From: Algoriphagus sp.
Lineage (GTDB): Bacteria; Bacteroidota; Bacteroidia; Cytophagales; Cyclobacteriaceae
Assembly (NCBI RefSeq): GCF_030694375.1
Contig: NZ_JAUXYL010000003.1
Location: 108,857-172,856 of the forward strand
Reading direction: 5' to 3'
Length of the DNA: 64,000 nucleotides
Shown one piece after another: positions 17,376 to 26,790 of this stretch (position 1 is its first letter; every line of letters starts with the position of its first letter). Under the pieces are notes generated by a model. The model made no database searches. It was not told the origin of the DNA and saw only the letters and a program-made list of their open reading frames with translations. The position numbers and the translations under genes were made by a program.

Positions 17376-18335
17376 ATGCCCCTTACATCTGAAAGCTTTT
17401 ATCAAAGACCTAAATGGCTCTTTAGCGGACATTTAGAGACAATTTATCCCGCATTATTTAGGAAAGTAGAAATACAAAAACCTGAGAGAGAACGAATAAC
17501 AACAGCTGATGGAGACTTTCTGGATCTGGATTGGTACAGAGGAGGAAATGATGCTTTGGTGATTCTCAGTCATGGATTAGAAGGGAATAGCACAAGGCCA
17601 TATATGCTGGGAATGGCAAGAGAATTTATTCTAAAAGGGCTTGATGTCCTGAGTTGGAACTTCCGGGGTTGTGGAGAAGAGCTGAACAAAAAAGTCATTT
17701 TCTATCACAGCGGCGCTACTTATGATTTGGATACTGTCGTCATCCATGCTCAAAAAAACTATCGTAATGTGTACCTGGTGGGGTTTAGTCTTGGCGGAAA
17801 CCTAACCCTCAAATACCTGGGAGAAAAAAAATCATCCAACCCGAAAATCAAAAAAGGAGTGGGGATTTCCGTTCCCCTTGACCTTGCCGGATCCTGCAAT
17901 AAAATCTCCTCCGGGGAAAATGTTATTTACTCCAAGCGTTTTTTAAATACCCTAAAGGAAAAGGTTATTCGCAAATCATTGGCTTTCCCGGGCGAATTTC
18001 CATTAGGACTACTTCGGAAAAGTAAAACATTACGGGATTTTGATGAATATTTTACCGGTCCCTTACATGGATTTTCAGATGCCGCAGAATACTACAGCAT
18101 AAACTCCTCCCTTCAGTTTTTAGATCAGATAGAAGTGCCTACACTGATTCTAAATGCCCAAAACGATCCTTTTTTAAGTGACACCTGCTTTCCGGTAAAG
18201 CTTGCAAAACGATTGGAACTAGTTCATTTTGAATTCCCAAAACACGGGGGTCATGTTGGATTTTCAGGACCATCAGGTGAAAAAAGCTTTTACTCTGAGC
18301 TTCGGGCAGTTGAATTTATAACTCGCGATCTCTAA
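17376..18335 (+). CDS. YheT-like alpha/beta hydrolase
   Basis: A 319-aa serine hydrolase of the AB-hydrolase-4 (YheT/ABHD1-3) family, whose members hydrolyse lipid or other esters. The N-terminus RPKWLFSGHLETIYPALFR is the family marker. Then come the oxyanion-side SHGLEGNSTRPYM, the nucleophile elbow GFSLGGN (Ser at ~135), the Asp region LNAQNDPFLS and the His in KHGGHVGF. No signal peptide is present, so it is cytoplasmic. It is probably transcribed with the SRAP gene 30 bases downstream. Confidence 0.85.
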   Translation: MPLTSESFYQRPKWLFSGHLETIYPALFRKVEIQKPERERITTADGDFLDLDWYRGGNDALVILSHGLEGNSTRPYMLGMAREFILKGLDVLSWNFRGCGEELNKKVIFYHSGATYDLDTVVIHAQKNYRNVYLVGFSLGGNLTLKYLGEKKSSNPKIKKGVGISVPLDLAGSCNKISSGENVIYSKRFLNTLKEKVIRKSLAFPGEFPLGLLRKSKTLRDFDEYFTGPLHGFSDAAEYYSINSSLQFLDQIEVPTLILNAQNDPFLSDTCFPVKLAKRLELVHFEFPKHGGHVGFSGPSGEKSFYSELRAVEFITRDL

Positions 18336-18365
18336 CTTCCGCCATATTATAATAACACCCTGATC

Positions 18366-19064
18366 ATGTGCGGAAGATACTCCCTTAGCAAAAGTAAAAT
18401 TGAATTGGAAGAACGGTTTCAAGCGGATATGGTGGTGGACTTCACTCCCAGATACAACATTGCCCCTACCCAACTTGTACCTGTAATCACATCTGACAGC
18501 CCTAGGGGATTTTCTTTTTTCTATTGGGGAATTACCCCTGATTTCGGACATAATAAGCCCGTCTCCCAAAAACTGATAAATGCTAGGGCAGAATCAGTAA
18601 ATGAGAAAATTTCATTCAGAAATTCCTTTCAGAAAAGACGATGCCTTGTCCCTGCCGACGGTTTTTTTGAATGGAAAAGACTAGGCAAAAAGACCAAAAT
18701 CCCCTACCGCTTTACACTCAGGGATGAAGACATGTTTGCTTTTGCCGGAATCTGGGAAGAATACGAAACTGTCTCAGGAGAATCCCAACATACCTTTTTG
18801 ATACTTACCACCACTCCTAACGAAGTGGTCTCTGAAGTGCACGATCGGATGCCGGTGATCATCAGCCGAGATCAGGAAAAAAAATGGCTTGATAAATATA
18901 CTTCTGAAGCGGATCTGCTTAAAATGCTTAATACCTATCCCGGGGAACTGATGATGAGTTATACCGTATCACCTTTGGTCAATTCTGTGCATAATGATGT
19001 CCCTGGCATAATCCGAAAAACATCTCCCATGGATCAGTTTGGAAACTACACCTTGTTTGGATAA
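18366..19064 (+). CDS. SOS response-associated peptidase (SRAP/HMCES/YedK)
   Basis: A 232-aa SRAP-domain protein. The family forms a covalent thiazolidine link with abasic sites in single-stranded DNA, shielding them from strand breakage. The catalytic Cys2 follows Met1 (MCGRYSLS), exposed after Met removal. The DNA-binding and active-site residues lie in TPRYNIAPTQLVPVI, NARAESV (Asn/Glu), CLVPADGFFEW (Glu) and HDRMPVII (His). Length is normal for bacteria. No SOS box was looked for successfully; none is obvious upstream. Confidence 0.92.
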   Translation: MCGRYSLSKSKIELEERFQADMVVDFTPRYNIAPTQLVPVITSDSPRGFSFFYWGITPDFGHNKPVSQKLINARAESVNEKISFRNSFQKRRCLVPADGFFEWKRLGKKTKIPYRFTLRDEDMFAFAGIWEEYETVSGESQHTFLILTTTPNEVVSEVHDRMPVIISRDQEKKWLDKYTSEADLLKMLNTYPGELMMSYTVSPLVNSVHNDVPGIIRKTSPMDQFGNYTLFG

Positions 19065-19162
19065 ATAAAACATTTTACCGAGTTAAGCCCTTTTTGTGTG
19101 AGTGCTTTTCTGTACCGATATTCGCATTCCGCTTATTTTATTTCAATAGACCCAAATAACTG

Positions 19163-20161
19163 ATGAAAAAATCCCGAATTCTTGGAGCCGGGCACTATGT
19201 CCCTGAGCGAGTCGTGACCAATGAGGAGCTTTCCCGAATGATGAATACGACAGATGAATGGATCGTGGAGCGAACAGGAATTCATGAGCGTCGTTGGTTT
19301 ACTCCGGGAGTGGATACGGTGACCAATATGTCTGCCAAAGCAAGCCAAATGGCTATGCAACGGGCTGGAGTTGAACCTCAGGATATCGAATTCATTGTTT
19401 TTGCTACAATCACCTCGGATTATTTTCTTCCCGGAAATGGAGTTTTGCTTCAACGGGAACTGGAGCTTACCACTGTAGGAGCATTGGAAGTTAAAAATGC
19501 CTGTTCTGGTTTTGTTTATGCATTATCAGTCGCAGACCAGTTTATCAAATCCGGAATGTATAAGAAAATTTTGGTCGTTGGAGCGGAAATTCAGTCCTCC
19601 GCTTTGGATAAAAGCGATGAGGGGCGCTCGAGTGCAGTGATTTTTGCGGATGGAGCCGGTGCAGTGGTTTTGGGAGCTGTGGAGCTCGATCAACCGGGAA
19701 TTCTCAGTACCCACCTGCACGCTGATGGATCTCATGCAGAGGAATTATATTGTATTGCTCCAAGCAGCAGTGGAAAAGTGAGAATCTCCCAAGAAATGAT
19801 CGATCGTGGAGATTTTTTCTTAAAAATGAATGGAAACGCAGTTTTCAAACATGCGATCGTCCGTTTTATGGAGGTTATTAAAGAAGCCTTGGATCACAAC
19901 GGAGTGACTAAAGACGAAATTGACCTCTTAGTTCCCCATCAGGCCAACCTCCGAATCAGCCAATACATCCAGCAAAAAATGGGGCTGCCTGACGAGAAAG
20001 TATTTAACAATATCATGTATTTAGGAAATACTACAGCAGGAACTATCCCAATTGCACTATCCCAAGCTTGGGAGCAGGGAAGATTAAAGGAAGGAGATTT
20101 GGTTTGTTTGGCAGCATTTGGATCAGGATTCGCATGGGCCTCGGCCTTACTACGCTGGTAA
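19163..20161 (+). CDS. fabH: Beta-ketoacyl-ACP synthase III (FabH)
   Basis: The enzyme that starts fatty-acid chains by condensing acyl-CoA with malonyl-ACP. In Bacteroidota it often uses branched primers. It is a 332-aa thiolase-fold protein with catalytic Cys114 (KNACSGF), the His of LLVPHQANLRI (~259) and the Asn of LGNTTAGTIPIAL (~289). N-terminal features such as NTTDEWIVERTGIHERRW are typical. It is followed at one base by a hypothetical gene, so the two are probably co-transcribed. It may be one of several KAS III paralogues in the genome. Confidence 0.93.
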   Translation: MKKSRILGAGHYVPERVVTNEELSRMMNTTDEWIVERTGIHERRWFTPGVDTVTNMSAKASQMAMQRAGVEPQDIEFIVFATITSDYFLPGNGVLLQRELELTTVGALEVKNACSGFVYALSVADQFIKSGMYKKILVVGAEIQSSALDKSDEGRSSAVIFADGAGAVVLGAVELDQPGILSTHLHADGSHAEELYCIAPSSSGKVRISQEMIDRGDFFLKMNGNAVFKHAIVRFMEVIKEALDHNGVTKDEIDLLVPHQANLRISQYIQQKMGLPDEKVFNNIMYLGNTTAGTIPIALSQAWEQGRLKEGDLVCLAAFGSGFAWASALLRW

Positions 20162-20162
20162 A

Positions 20163-20738
20163 ATGGATAAATTCCAGAATTCTCTTGACATAGAACTTTG
20201 GTTGAACAAGGATTTAATTCAGCGGCAAAATCTTCTGAAAACCCAATTTACCTCGGTTTTAGAAGATGTAGGAAACTCATTCCCAAAAGAGATTTTTGAT
20301 AAAATATCAGCCAAGTCTAAGGGTACGAAAATATCCAAAGGCAATGACTTGTTGGGATTTCCGTACTTAGTTCTGGATTTAATCCGAGATTTTGATCCAA
20401 TAACCGGATCAAATATCCGTCTACTCAATTGGTTTGGAAATGGGCTTTTTATTACCATCCTACTGGGAAGCAAGCGAGAAAATCCGATCAAGGAATTTAT
20501 CGATTTGGAATTTTCCTTTGGCCTCAGTGAAAATCAATGGGATTATCCGGATCTGATATTGAATCGAAATCTCACAACAGATGAAGGGAAAATAGCAGAG
20601 GCAAAACTTGGCTTTTATCATTGGATTAAACCAATCCAAGTCGATCCAGACCTTTTGGTGCTCAATCAAAATCTTTGTAAGAGCCTAAAAAAAATCCTTG
20701 GTATTCTGAGTCTTCCGGCAGAACAAGTCAGGAATTAA
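20163..20738 (+). CDS. Hypothetical protein downstream of fabH
   Basis: A 191-aa soluble protein not matched to a family I can name. The ATG at 20163 was chosen since it starts one base after the fabH stop; an earlier in-frame ATG lies inside fabH. It is mixed helix/strand, with a hydrophobic stretch LLNWFGNGLFITILLG (~83-98) and GFYHWIKPIQVDP near the C-terminus. There is no signal peptide or metal motif. Its position suggests co-expression with fabH, but no functional link can be shown. Confidence 0.7.
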   Translation: MDKFQNSLDIELWLNKDLIQRQNLLKTQFTSVLEDVGNSFPKEIFDKISAKSKGTKISKGNDLLGFPYLVLDLIRDFDPITGSNIRLLNWFGNGLFITILLGSKRENPIKEFIDLEFSFGLSENQWDYPDLILNRNLTTDEGKIAEAKLGFYHWIKPIQVDPDLLVLNQNLCKSLKKILGILSLPAEQVRN

Positions 20739-20844
20739 CTTAATTTTAAACAGGAAACTCATTCACACGTAGATAATATGTCGAATCTCTTCATTCGATC
20801 GTTTGTATAAGGTTCCAATTGAACCAAACCGAAATTTACAAGAT

Positions 20845-22389
20845 ATGAGATATTTGCTTTTGGCAGTTTTTAGCTTCCTCTATTTTTCAACTCTCGCGCA
20901 GGACCCCAAACTGGTACAGCAATTCAACTCTGATTCCTCTCTTATGGCTACGGGCGTAATAAGAAATAATATCCGGGAAGGTTTGTGGAAAATATACAAT
21001 CCAAAAACCAATACCCTTCTCTCGGAAGGCACCTTTGGGAATGGAAAAAGAGAAGGACTGTGGACACAATATTACCCCAATGGAAAGCGTAGAGAATCAG
21101 CAGAATATAGAGATGGTAAACTCTTTGGTCCAGCACTTTACTTTGACACAGAAGGAGCTTTAAAAAAACAGGTGATTTACAGAGATAGTGTTCTGGTCGG
21201 CAAGTACACGGAGTTTTACGGAAAAGAAGGCAATCCCAATTACATCGACCCGAGTCAAGTATTGACAGAGGGACAATATGATAATGGTAAACGTACTGGT
21301 CAATGGGTTTCTTTTTATGAATTTGGTGAATTGGCTTCCAGGGAGTTTTATGTGAATGGACTTCGCGAGGGACCCTACCTAGAATATGCTCCAGATGGCA
21401 CGGTGATCACGGAGGCAAGTTATTCAAAAGGACAGTTTGAAGGTAATTTCAAGAGGCTTTTAGGTGGAATTCCTTTTGAAATTGGAAGCTTCAAAAACGG
21501 TAAAAAAATAGGGGATTGGAAAAGGTATTTTCCCGGCACAAAAGTCCTGGAGGCAGAGGAGTTTTATGATCAAAACGGCAATAAAACCGGAGACTGGAAA
21601 TACTATTATCAAACGGGACGATTAGCCCGAATAGAAAAATATAAAAATAACATCGGCGTGGGTGTCTGGGAGGAATACTTCCCAAATAAAGCGCTATCAA
21701 AGCGGAAAACGTATGAGCTTGGCGTGCCGGTTGGCGAGTATATCGAATACCATAGCTCCGGACAAGTTTCTGTCCAAGGTCAATATCAAAGTGGAGCCAA
21801 AACGGGTGTTTGGAAAAGCTTCTTTCCTGACGGGGAAATTTATTCTATCGGAGAATATCGAAACGATCTCCAAACAGGGATTTGGAAATATTTCAATAAG
21901 ATCGGAATTCTGATTGCTGAAGGAAAATATAACCTGGGAATGGAGGAAGGCCAATGGTTCTATTACTATGATGGCGGACAACTCAAGTCAGTGGGCACCT
22001 ACAATCTTGGCTTGGAAGATGGAATTTGGGGTCTTTTTTATGACAACAAGCAATTGACTCAAGAAGAATATTGGGACAAAGGCAGATTAATGAATGTAGG
22101 TGAATACCATAGTTTTGATGGAACAAAAAAACTGGATAAAGGGACCCTCAAGAATGGAGATGGAACTCGCATCACCTATTACATCACTGGCCAAAAAGAA
22201 TCTGAGGGGACTTTTAAGTCTGGTAAAGCAGAGGGATTGTGGATATTTTACCATGAGAATGGAAGAAAAGCCTCTGAAGGAATGATGAAGGATGGCAAAA
22301 AAGAAGGACCATGGAGGTATTACAATTCAGCAGGCCGACTTGAAGACCTTGTTAATTTTAAAAATAATGAGATAATAGAGGGAAGGTGA
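20845..22389 (+). CDS. YwqK/MORN-2 repeat exported protein
   Basis: A 514-aa protein with a signal peptide (MRYLLLAVFSFLYFSTLAQ), which supports the start at 20845 over an earlier in-frame ATG. The rest is about twenty ~23-residue repeats of the MORN_2 type, pattern 'G.y..G...G.W..Y...G.l'. Examples are EGTFGNGKREGLWTQYYPNG and GQYQSGAKTGVWKSFFPDG. Database names often call such proteins 'YwqK family antitoxin', but nothing here suggests a toxin-antitoxin role. Exported MORN_2 proteins are common in Bacteroidota and form extended beta sheets. The function is unknown. Confidence 0.85.
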   Translation: MRYLLLAVFSFLYFSTLAQDPKLVQQFNSDSSLMATGVIRNNIREGLWKIYNPKTNTLLSEGTFGNGKREGLWTQYYPNGKRRESAEYRDGKLFGPALYFDTEGALKKQVIYRDSVLVGKYTEFYGKEGNPNYIDPSQVLTEGQYDNGKRTGQWVSFYEFGELASREFYVNGLREGPYLEYAPDGTVITEASYSKGQFEGNFKRLLGGIPFEIGSFKNGKKIGDWKRYFPGTKVLEAEEFYDQNGNKTGDWKYYYQTGRLARIEKYKNNIGVGVWEEYFPNKALSKRKTYELGVPVGEYIEYHSSGQVSVQGQYQSGAKTGVWKSFFPDGEIYSIGEYRNDLQTGIWKYFNKIGILIAEGKYNLGMEEGQWFYYYDGGQLKSVGTYNLGLEDGIWGLFYDNKQLTQEEYWDKGRLMNVGEYHSFDGTKKLDKGTLKNGDGTRITYYITGQKESEGTFKSGKAEGLWIFYHENGRKASEGMMKDGKKEGPWRYYNSAGRLEDLVNFKNNEIIEGR

Positions 22390-22450
22390 ACCCTGTTTTT
22401 CAAGGATTGAACATTGGCTACTGAATTTGGTTCACTATAAAAAAGATATC

Positions 22451-22612
22451 ATGTTCGGACTATTTAAGAAAAAATCAGAAAAAGAAAAGCTTCAGGAAAC
22501 CTATGCTAAAATGATGTCTGATGCCCATAAACTATCCCATTCCAATCGTACGGCCGCTGATAAGTTAATGGCAGAGGCGGAGGAGATTGCAAAAAAAATG
22601 GATAAACTCTAA
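22451..22612 (+). CDS. Lacal_2735 family small protein
   Basis: A 53-aa basic, helical protein starting MFGLFKKKSEKEKLQ and ending EAEEIAKKMDKL. It matches the short Bacteroidota family named after Lacal_2735 by its length, the MFGLFKKK start and the SHSNRTAADKLMAEAEEI core. The inner ATG is preferred to one 24 bases upstream because it gives the family N-terminus. The function is unknown. Confidence 0.75.
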   Translation: MFGLFKKKSEKEKLQETYAKMMSDAHKLSHSNRTAADKLMAEAEEIAKKMDKL

Positions 22613-22835
22613 TTCAGTTCCTTAGGATTTCTTTCCTTACCGCGTATTTTTTTGAGTTTAGCAATTGCTTTTCAAAGGTCATATCGACTGACATGAAAGA
22701 TTGATTCTTAAAACCTCCTTAGCTCAATCAAGCAGGTAATTCCGATTGCTTTGGACTGCCGCATGACTTTCCTAAAACAGCAAAAATTTCCAACGTGTCG
22801 GATTTAAAGCGCAATTATTTGAATTTTAAATCATT

Positions 22836-22946
22836 ATGATTAAATTCATTTACTTCTTTGGACTTGTCCGCGGTAGTTTTTTAGCATTGTGCAGTTTTTT
22901 TATTTTAAGGGTGATTGAGCTTCGGACCAATAATTTAAACTTTTAA
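22836..22946 (+). CDS. Possible 36-aa membrane peptide
   Basis: A short frame (MIKFIYFFGLVRGSFLALCS then FFILRVIELRTNNLNF) with one hydrophobic helix. It ends at a strong hairpin. It is the only coding candidate in the 360-base gap between the Lacal_2735-type gene and the cupin gene. Evidence is limited to the frame, its composition and the hairpin; it may be chance. Confidence 0.2.
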   Translation: MIKFIYFFGLVRGSFLALCSFFILRVIELRTNNLNF

Positions 22947-22970
22947 AGCTCGGGGAATAACCCCGAGCTT
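22946..22970 (-). terminator. Hairpin terminator downstream of cupin gene
   Basis: A perfect 10-bp stem AAGCTCGGGG-AATAA-CCCCGAGCTT lies two bases beyond the cupin stop. It may work in both directions, although both T tracts are weak. Confidence 0.65.
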
Positions 22971-22972
22971 CA

Positions 22973-23494
22973 TTATTTTCTGGAGTAATCGTCCTGCAAT
23001 CTCACAATATCCTCCTCATCCGAAGGATTGGCCGGATCAGCGTGCATCCAAATCTCTGCTACCACACCCCAGGATTCTGTACCGATTAAGCGATGCCGCT
23101 CTCCTTTTTGAAGCGATACCACATTACCTAGAATCATCTCCTCTACAGGACCCTGTTCATCGGAAAAACTCCTACTTATCGCTGACTTTCCTGCTATTAA
23201 TTTCCAAAGTTCTGCCCTTCGAAAATGATATTGCCATGACAATCTTGCTCCCGGAGCTACCAAAAGAAATTTCGGACTTAACTTTTGTTCCAATTGATTG
23301 GCGGATAAGTCCACATCTGAAAAAAAGTCAGTTTTAAATTTCAAAATTTGAGATTCATCAAGGACAAAAAAACCTCCCCAAGGACGATTCAGATCTCTCG
23401 AGGTAATTTTATACCCCAAATCAGAAATATATTTTTCAACTTTTTCAAAAAGCGCTGACTTGTTCAACTGAGCTTCAATTTCCAATTTTTCCAT
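22973..23494 (-). CDS. Cupin protein, phosphomannose-isomerase type II-like
   Basis: A 173-aa single-domain cupin resembling the C-terminal isomerase half of GDP-mannose pyrophosphorylase/PMI and 'phosphoheptose isomerase' entries of Bacteroidota. Markers are the N-terminal RPWGGFFVLDESQILKFK and the cupin strand LVAPGARLSWQYHFRRAELW with metal-binding His and Glu. Another is LQKGERHRLIG with a second metal His, then WGVVAEIWMHADPANPSDEEDIVRLQDDYSR. Sugar-phosphate isomerisation is inferred. It is divergent from the ROK regulator gene. Confidence 0.75.
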   Translation of the reverse strand: MEKLEIEAQLNKSALFEKVEKYISDLGYKITSRDLNRPWGGFFVLDESQILKFKTDFFSDVDLSANQLEQKLSPKFLLVAPGARLSWQYHFRRAELWKLIAGKSAISRSFSDEQGPVEEMILGNVVSLQKGERHRLIGTESWGVVAEIWMHADPANPSDEEDIVRLQDDYSRK

Positions 23495-23698
23495 TCTTTA
23501 AAAATTAATGAGCAAACTTACCAAATGTTTAAACTCTTAGAAATCAAGTACTGAAATTTTCAAATCTTTTTTAAAACTCCCCATGATTCAAAATAAAATT
23601 GAGTTTCTTTAAGAAATTTACCCCTTGTTATATGATTTTTTTTGGGAAGTCTTTTTTGAAGCCTAAAATTTCCTTTAATTCAAGGATTACTACTAGCC

Positions 23699-24946
23699 AT
23701 GAACCTAATTAATCCTCAAGAAATCATCGCCAAAATGGACGGTGTGGTGGAAATCAAAAGCTACCTCAACAAAATTAAGATCATCAAAAACCTTTACCTC
23801 AAAGGCGCAAACACGGCAAGTGAAATTTGCAATGAAGTCGGAATCTCTCTGCCGACTGTAAATGCGCTTTTGGGAGATTTGATGAATTCCGGTGAAGTCA
23901 TCAAGCAGGGACGGGCAGAATCCCAAGGAGGCCGAAAGCCTGACTTGTATCGACTGGCTGAAAATGCCTTTTATGTGCTTTCAGTCGATTTCTCGAAATT
24001 CAATATGCACTTAGCCCTGTACTCTTGCAACCATGAGTTGGCATTTGAAAAAGAGGACCACAAGATCACGCTCAATAATGAAAAGGAGACCTTCGATTTG
24101 ATTTGTGGATTCATTGACCGATATCTGGAAAAGACCAATATCCCCGCGGATAAGATTATCGCTATCGGATTTTCCATGCCGGGATTGGTGGATTCGGTAG
24201 GAGGTGTCAACTATACCTATCTCAGATTTGGCAAAAAGACCTTGCTGGAAAATCTGGAATCTCATTTTCAAAAGAAAATATTCCTTGAAAATGACGCTCG
24301 GGCGATGACTTTGGCGGAATACAAATTCGGTTCTGAGCATAACCATAAAAATGTCCTCGGTTTATTCATAGGTTGGGGAATAGGACTTGGAATCATCATC
24401 GACGGAAAAATCTACCAGGGAGCCTCGGGGTTTGCCGGAGAATTTTCTCATTCTCCTATCTTCGAGTCAAGAGATATCACTTGTACTTGCGGCAAAAAAG
24501 GATGTTTGGAAGCAGTGGCTTCGGGTACTGCCATCGTTAGAATGGCAGAAGATGCCATCAGGCTGGATAAGGACAGTATTTTGGCCAGAATGGTCAGAGA
24601 TCATCAGGGAGAATTGGAGCCTGACTTGGTGGTGGAAGCCGCCCTGGCAGGTGACCAACGAGCAATAACCATTCTTTCTGAAGCAGGCCTAGATCTTGGA
24701 CGGGGGATTTCGATGTTGATTCAACTCCTCAATCCCGAACTGATCATCATTGGAGGCTCTGTCGCCGAGGCAAACCAATACCTCATCACTCCTATCCAAC
24801 AGGCCTTGAATATCTACAGCATGGCTAAATCCCGTGAAAAATCGAAGCTGGCCCTATACCAGTTAGGCAAAGACGTCGGACTTTTGGGCGGGGTGGCTGT
24901 AGTGAATGAAAAGTTATTTGAAGACGTCATTAACAGGCTTGGTTAA
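23699..24946 (+). CDS. ROK family transcriptional regulator
   Basis: A 415-aa ROK protein with an N-terminal winged helix-turn-helix (~25-75: NLYLKGANTASEICNEVGIS then LPTVNALLGDLMNSGEVIKQ) and a C-terminal sugar-kinase fold, as in NagC/Mlc/XylR. The ATPase-fold part has GFSMPGLVDS, GIGLGIIIDGKIYQGASGFAGEF and the zinc motif CTCGKKGCLEAVASG. It probably represses sugar-use genes and senses a sugar or sugar phosphate. The sulfatase gene starts 112 bases downstream on the same strand, and a ROK kinase plus GH18 enzyme follow, making glycan genes likely targets. Confidence 0.88.
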   Translation: MNLINPQEIIAKMDGVVEIKSYLNKIKIIKNLYLKGANTASEICNEVGISLPTVNALLGDLMNSGEVIKQGRAESQGGRKPDLYRLAENAFYVLSVDFSKFNMHLALYSCNHELAFEKEDHKITLNNEKETFDLICGFIDRYLEKTNIPADKIIAIGFSMPGLVDSVGGVNYTYLRFGKKTLLENLESHFQKKIFLENDARAMTLAEYKFGSEHNHKNVLGLFIGWGIGLGIIIDGKIYQGASGFAGEFSHSPIFESRDITCTCGKKGCLEAVASGTAIVRMAEDAIRLDKDSILARMVRDHQGELEPDLVVEAALAGDQRAITILSEAGLDLGRGISMLIQLLNPELIIIGGSVAEANQYLITPIQQALNIYSMAKSREKSKLALYQLGKDVGLLGGVAVVNEKLFEDVINRLG

Positions 24947-25058
24947 AACCAGCCTTAGTTTAACTTTCAAAAACCTTAATTGATAACTTGATCTAAATTG
25001 GAAGCCTCTAAAGGATTTGGAAATTATAATTTTCAACTCCATAAAATTGAAAATTGAT

Positions 25059-26483
25059 ATGATGATCACCATCTTAATTACGCTGCTTTCATTTTTCAGC
25101 CTCTTAAATAAAGAAACTCCGACAAATACTCTTGAATCAGAAAAGCCAAACATCATCCTGATTTTTGCGGATGACATGGCTTATGGAGATCTGGGGACCT
25201 ATGGAGCTACAGGTTGGCAGACTCCTCACCTTGATCAACTTGCAGCTGAGGGAATAAGATTCACACAATTTTACGTTCCCCATGCAGTTTGCACCGCTTC
25301 CAGAGCAGCCCTTTTGACCGGTGCCTATGCAAACCGACTCGGATTGTACGGAGCCCTGGATCATACTGCCGATCATGGACTAAATCCAGAAGAGATCACC
25401 ATTGCGGAAATGCTTAAAGAAAATGGCTATCAAACGGGCATGGTCGGAAAGTGGCATTTAGGACATCATCCGGAGTTTTTACCCACTCGACAGGGATTTG
25501 ACAGTTACTTTGGACTGCCCTATTCTAATGACATGTGGCCCAAGCATCCCGAGTCAAAAAATTACTATCCTCCACTTCCGCTCATTGAAGGAGAAAAAAC
25601 CATCGCCTACCTAGAGGATCAGCAGGAATTGACTTCTTGGTACACTTACAAATCTCTTGAATTCATTGAAAAAAATCAGAAAAATCCATTTTTCCTGTAT
25701 CTGGCACATAGCATGCCGCATGTCCCACTTTTCGTCTCTGATAAATTTAAGGGTAAATCTGAGCAGGGATTATATGGCGATATGATGATGGAAATTGATT
25801 GGTCTGTAGGCGAAATACAAAAGAAACTAAAAGAGCTTGGCTTGTCCGAAAATACGCTCATCATCTTCACTTCCGACAATGGACCTTGGCTTTCCTACGG
25901 AGGACATGCCGGATTACAAGCTGGATTGAAAGAAGGTAAAGGCACGTCCTGGGAAGGAGGAATCCGAGTTCCGGCGATCTTTACCTGGCCCGGAAAAATC
26001 CCTGCAGGTCAAGTTCAGAATCAAGCGGCCATGACCATCGATATTCTGCCCACTTTGGCAAAACTCACCAATTCCAATCTCCCGAAACTGAAAATCGACG
26101 GTTCGGATATCTGGCCTTTGATCCAAGGTGAAAAGCAGGAGTTGAAACCCTACTATGCTTATTACAATCAAAATGAGCTTCAGGCAGTAATCTATGGAAA
26201 ATGGAAACTGGTATTTCCTCATGTCTATCGCACGATACCAGCTGATGCCGAAATTAGGAATGACGGAATTCCGGTGAAATACAGCTACATCAGACTTGAA
26301 AATTCACAACTCTTTGATTTGTCCCAGGACATGGAAGAATCATTGGATGTCTCGGCACAGAACCCTGAAATTGTGGCAATGTTAAATAGATTTGCTGCCG
26401 AGGCGAGAGCTGACATGGGTGACGCGTTGACTAAAACGGAAGGATCTGGAAATCGAAAGGTAGGTAGACAAAGTCAGCACTGA
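25059..26483 (+). CDS. Sulfatase (arylsulfatase-type, S1 family)
   Basis: A 474-aa exported sulfatase that would remove sulfate esters from glycans. The start at 25059 gives a plausible signal peptide (MMITILITLLSFFSLLN). Metal-binding Asp residues are in IILIFADDMAYGDLG. The formylglycine site is C78-T-A-S-R, followed by AALLTGAYANR, close to the C-x-(P/A)-S-R signature. KWHLGHHPEFLPTRQGFD, SDNGPW and the GGIRVPAIFTWPGKIP region are family features. A maturase is required for the Cys conversion and is not in the window. The adjacent ROK regulator suggests induction by a sulfated glycan. Confidence 0.93.
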   Translation: MMITILITLLSFFSLLNKETPTNTLESEKPNIILIFADDMAYGDLGTYGATGWQTPHLDQLAAEGIRFTQFYVPHAVCTASRAALLTGAYANRLGLYGALDHTADHGLNPEEITIAEMLKENGYQTGMVGKWHLGHHPEFLPTRQGFDSYFGLPYSNDMWPKHPESKNYYPPLPLIEGEKTIAYLEDQQELTSWYTYKSLEFIEKNQKNPFFLYLAHSMPHVPLFVSDKFKGKSEQGLYGDMMMEIDWSVGEIQKKLKELGLSENTLIIFTSDNGPWLSYGGHAGLQAGLKEGKGTSWEGGIRVPAIFTWPGKIPAGQVQNQAAMTIDILPTLAKLTNSNLPKLKIDGSDIWPLIQGEKQELKPYYAYYNQNELQAVIYGKWKLVFPHVYRTIPADAEIRNDGIPVKYSYIRLENSQLFDLSQDMEESLDVSAQNPEIVAMLNRFAAEARADMGDALTKTEGSGNRKVGRQSQH

Positions 26484-26790
26484 AGAAAAGGCGAAATTCA
26501 ATAGGGCTGAAAGACCGTTGCTTCAATCAAGCTCAGTTCAAGCGATTATCCATAGCCATTTAAGACAATTCAGGAAAATACAGAACTGTGTAAGTGATTA
26601 AAATCAGACATTTTGAATTATCCGCCCAGATCCTTCAGAATAATGAATCTTAATAATCGAATCAACTATTTCTCCATTCAAATTTTAATGATTTCATTTC
26701 CAACCAACTTAACTAGGCATGAAATCAAAAATTCATTTGACGATATAAAAACTTCAATCGAATAGAGGCTTATCCTTTTCATTAAAAGAA
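26484..26790. other. Intergenic gap, nothing recognised
   Basis: About 300 AT-rich bases between convergent sulfatase and ROK kinase genes. No gene, strong hairpin or repeat was recognised. Confidence 0.5.

Noticed and set aside
20845..22389. YwqK repeat protein as an antitoxin
   Set aside because: The database name is historical; the protein is exported, has no toxin partner and is simply a MORN_2 repeat protein.
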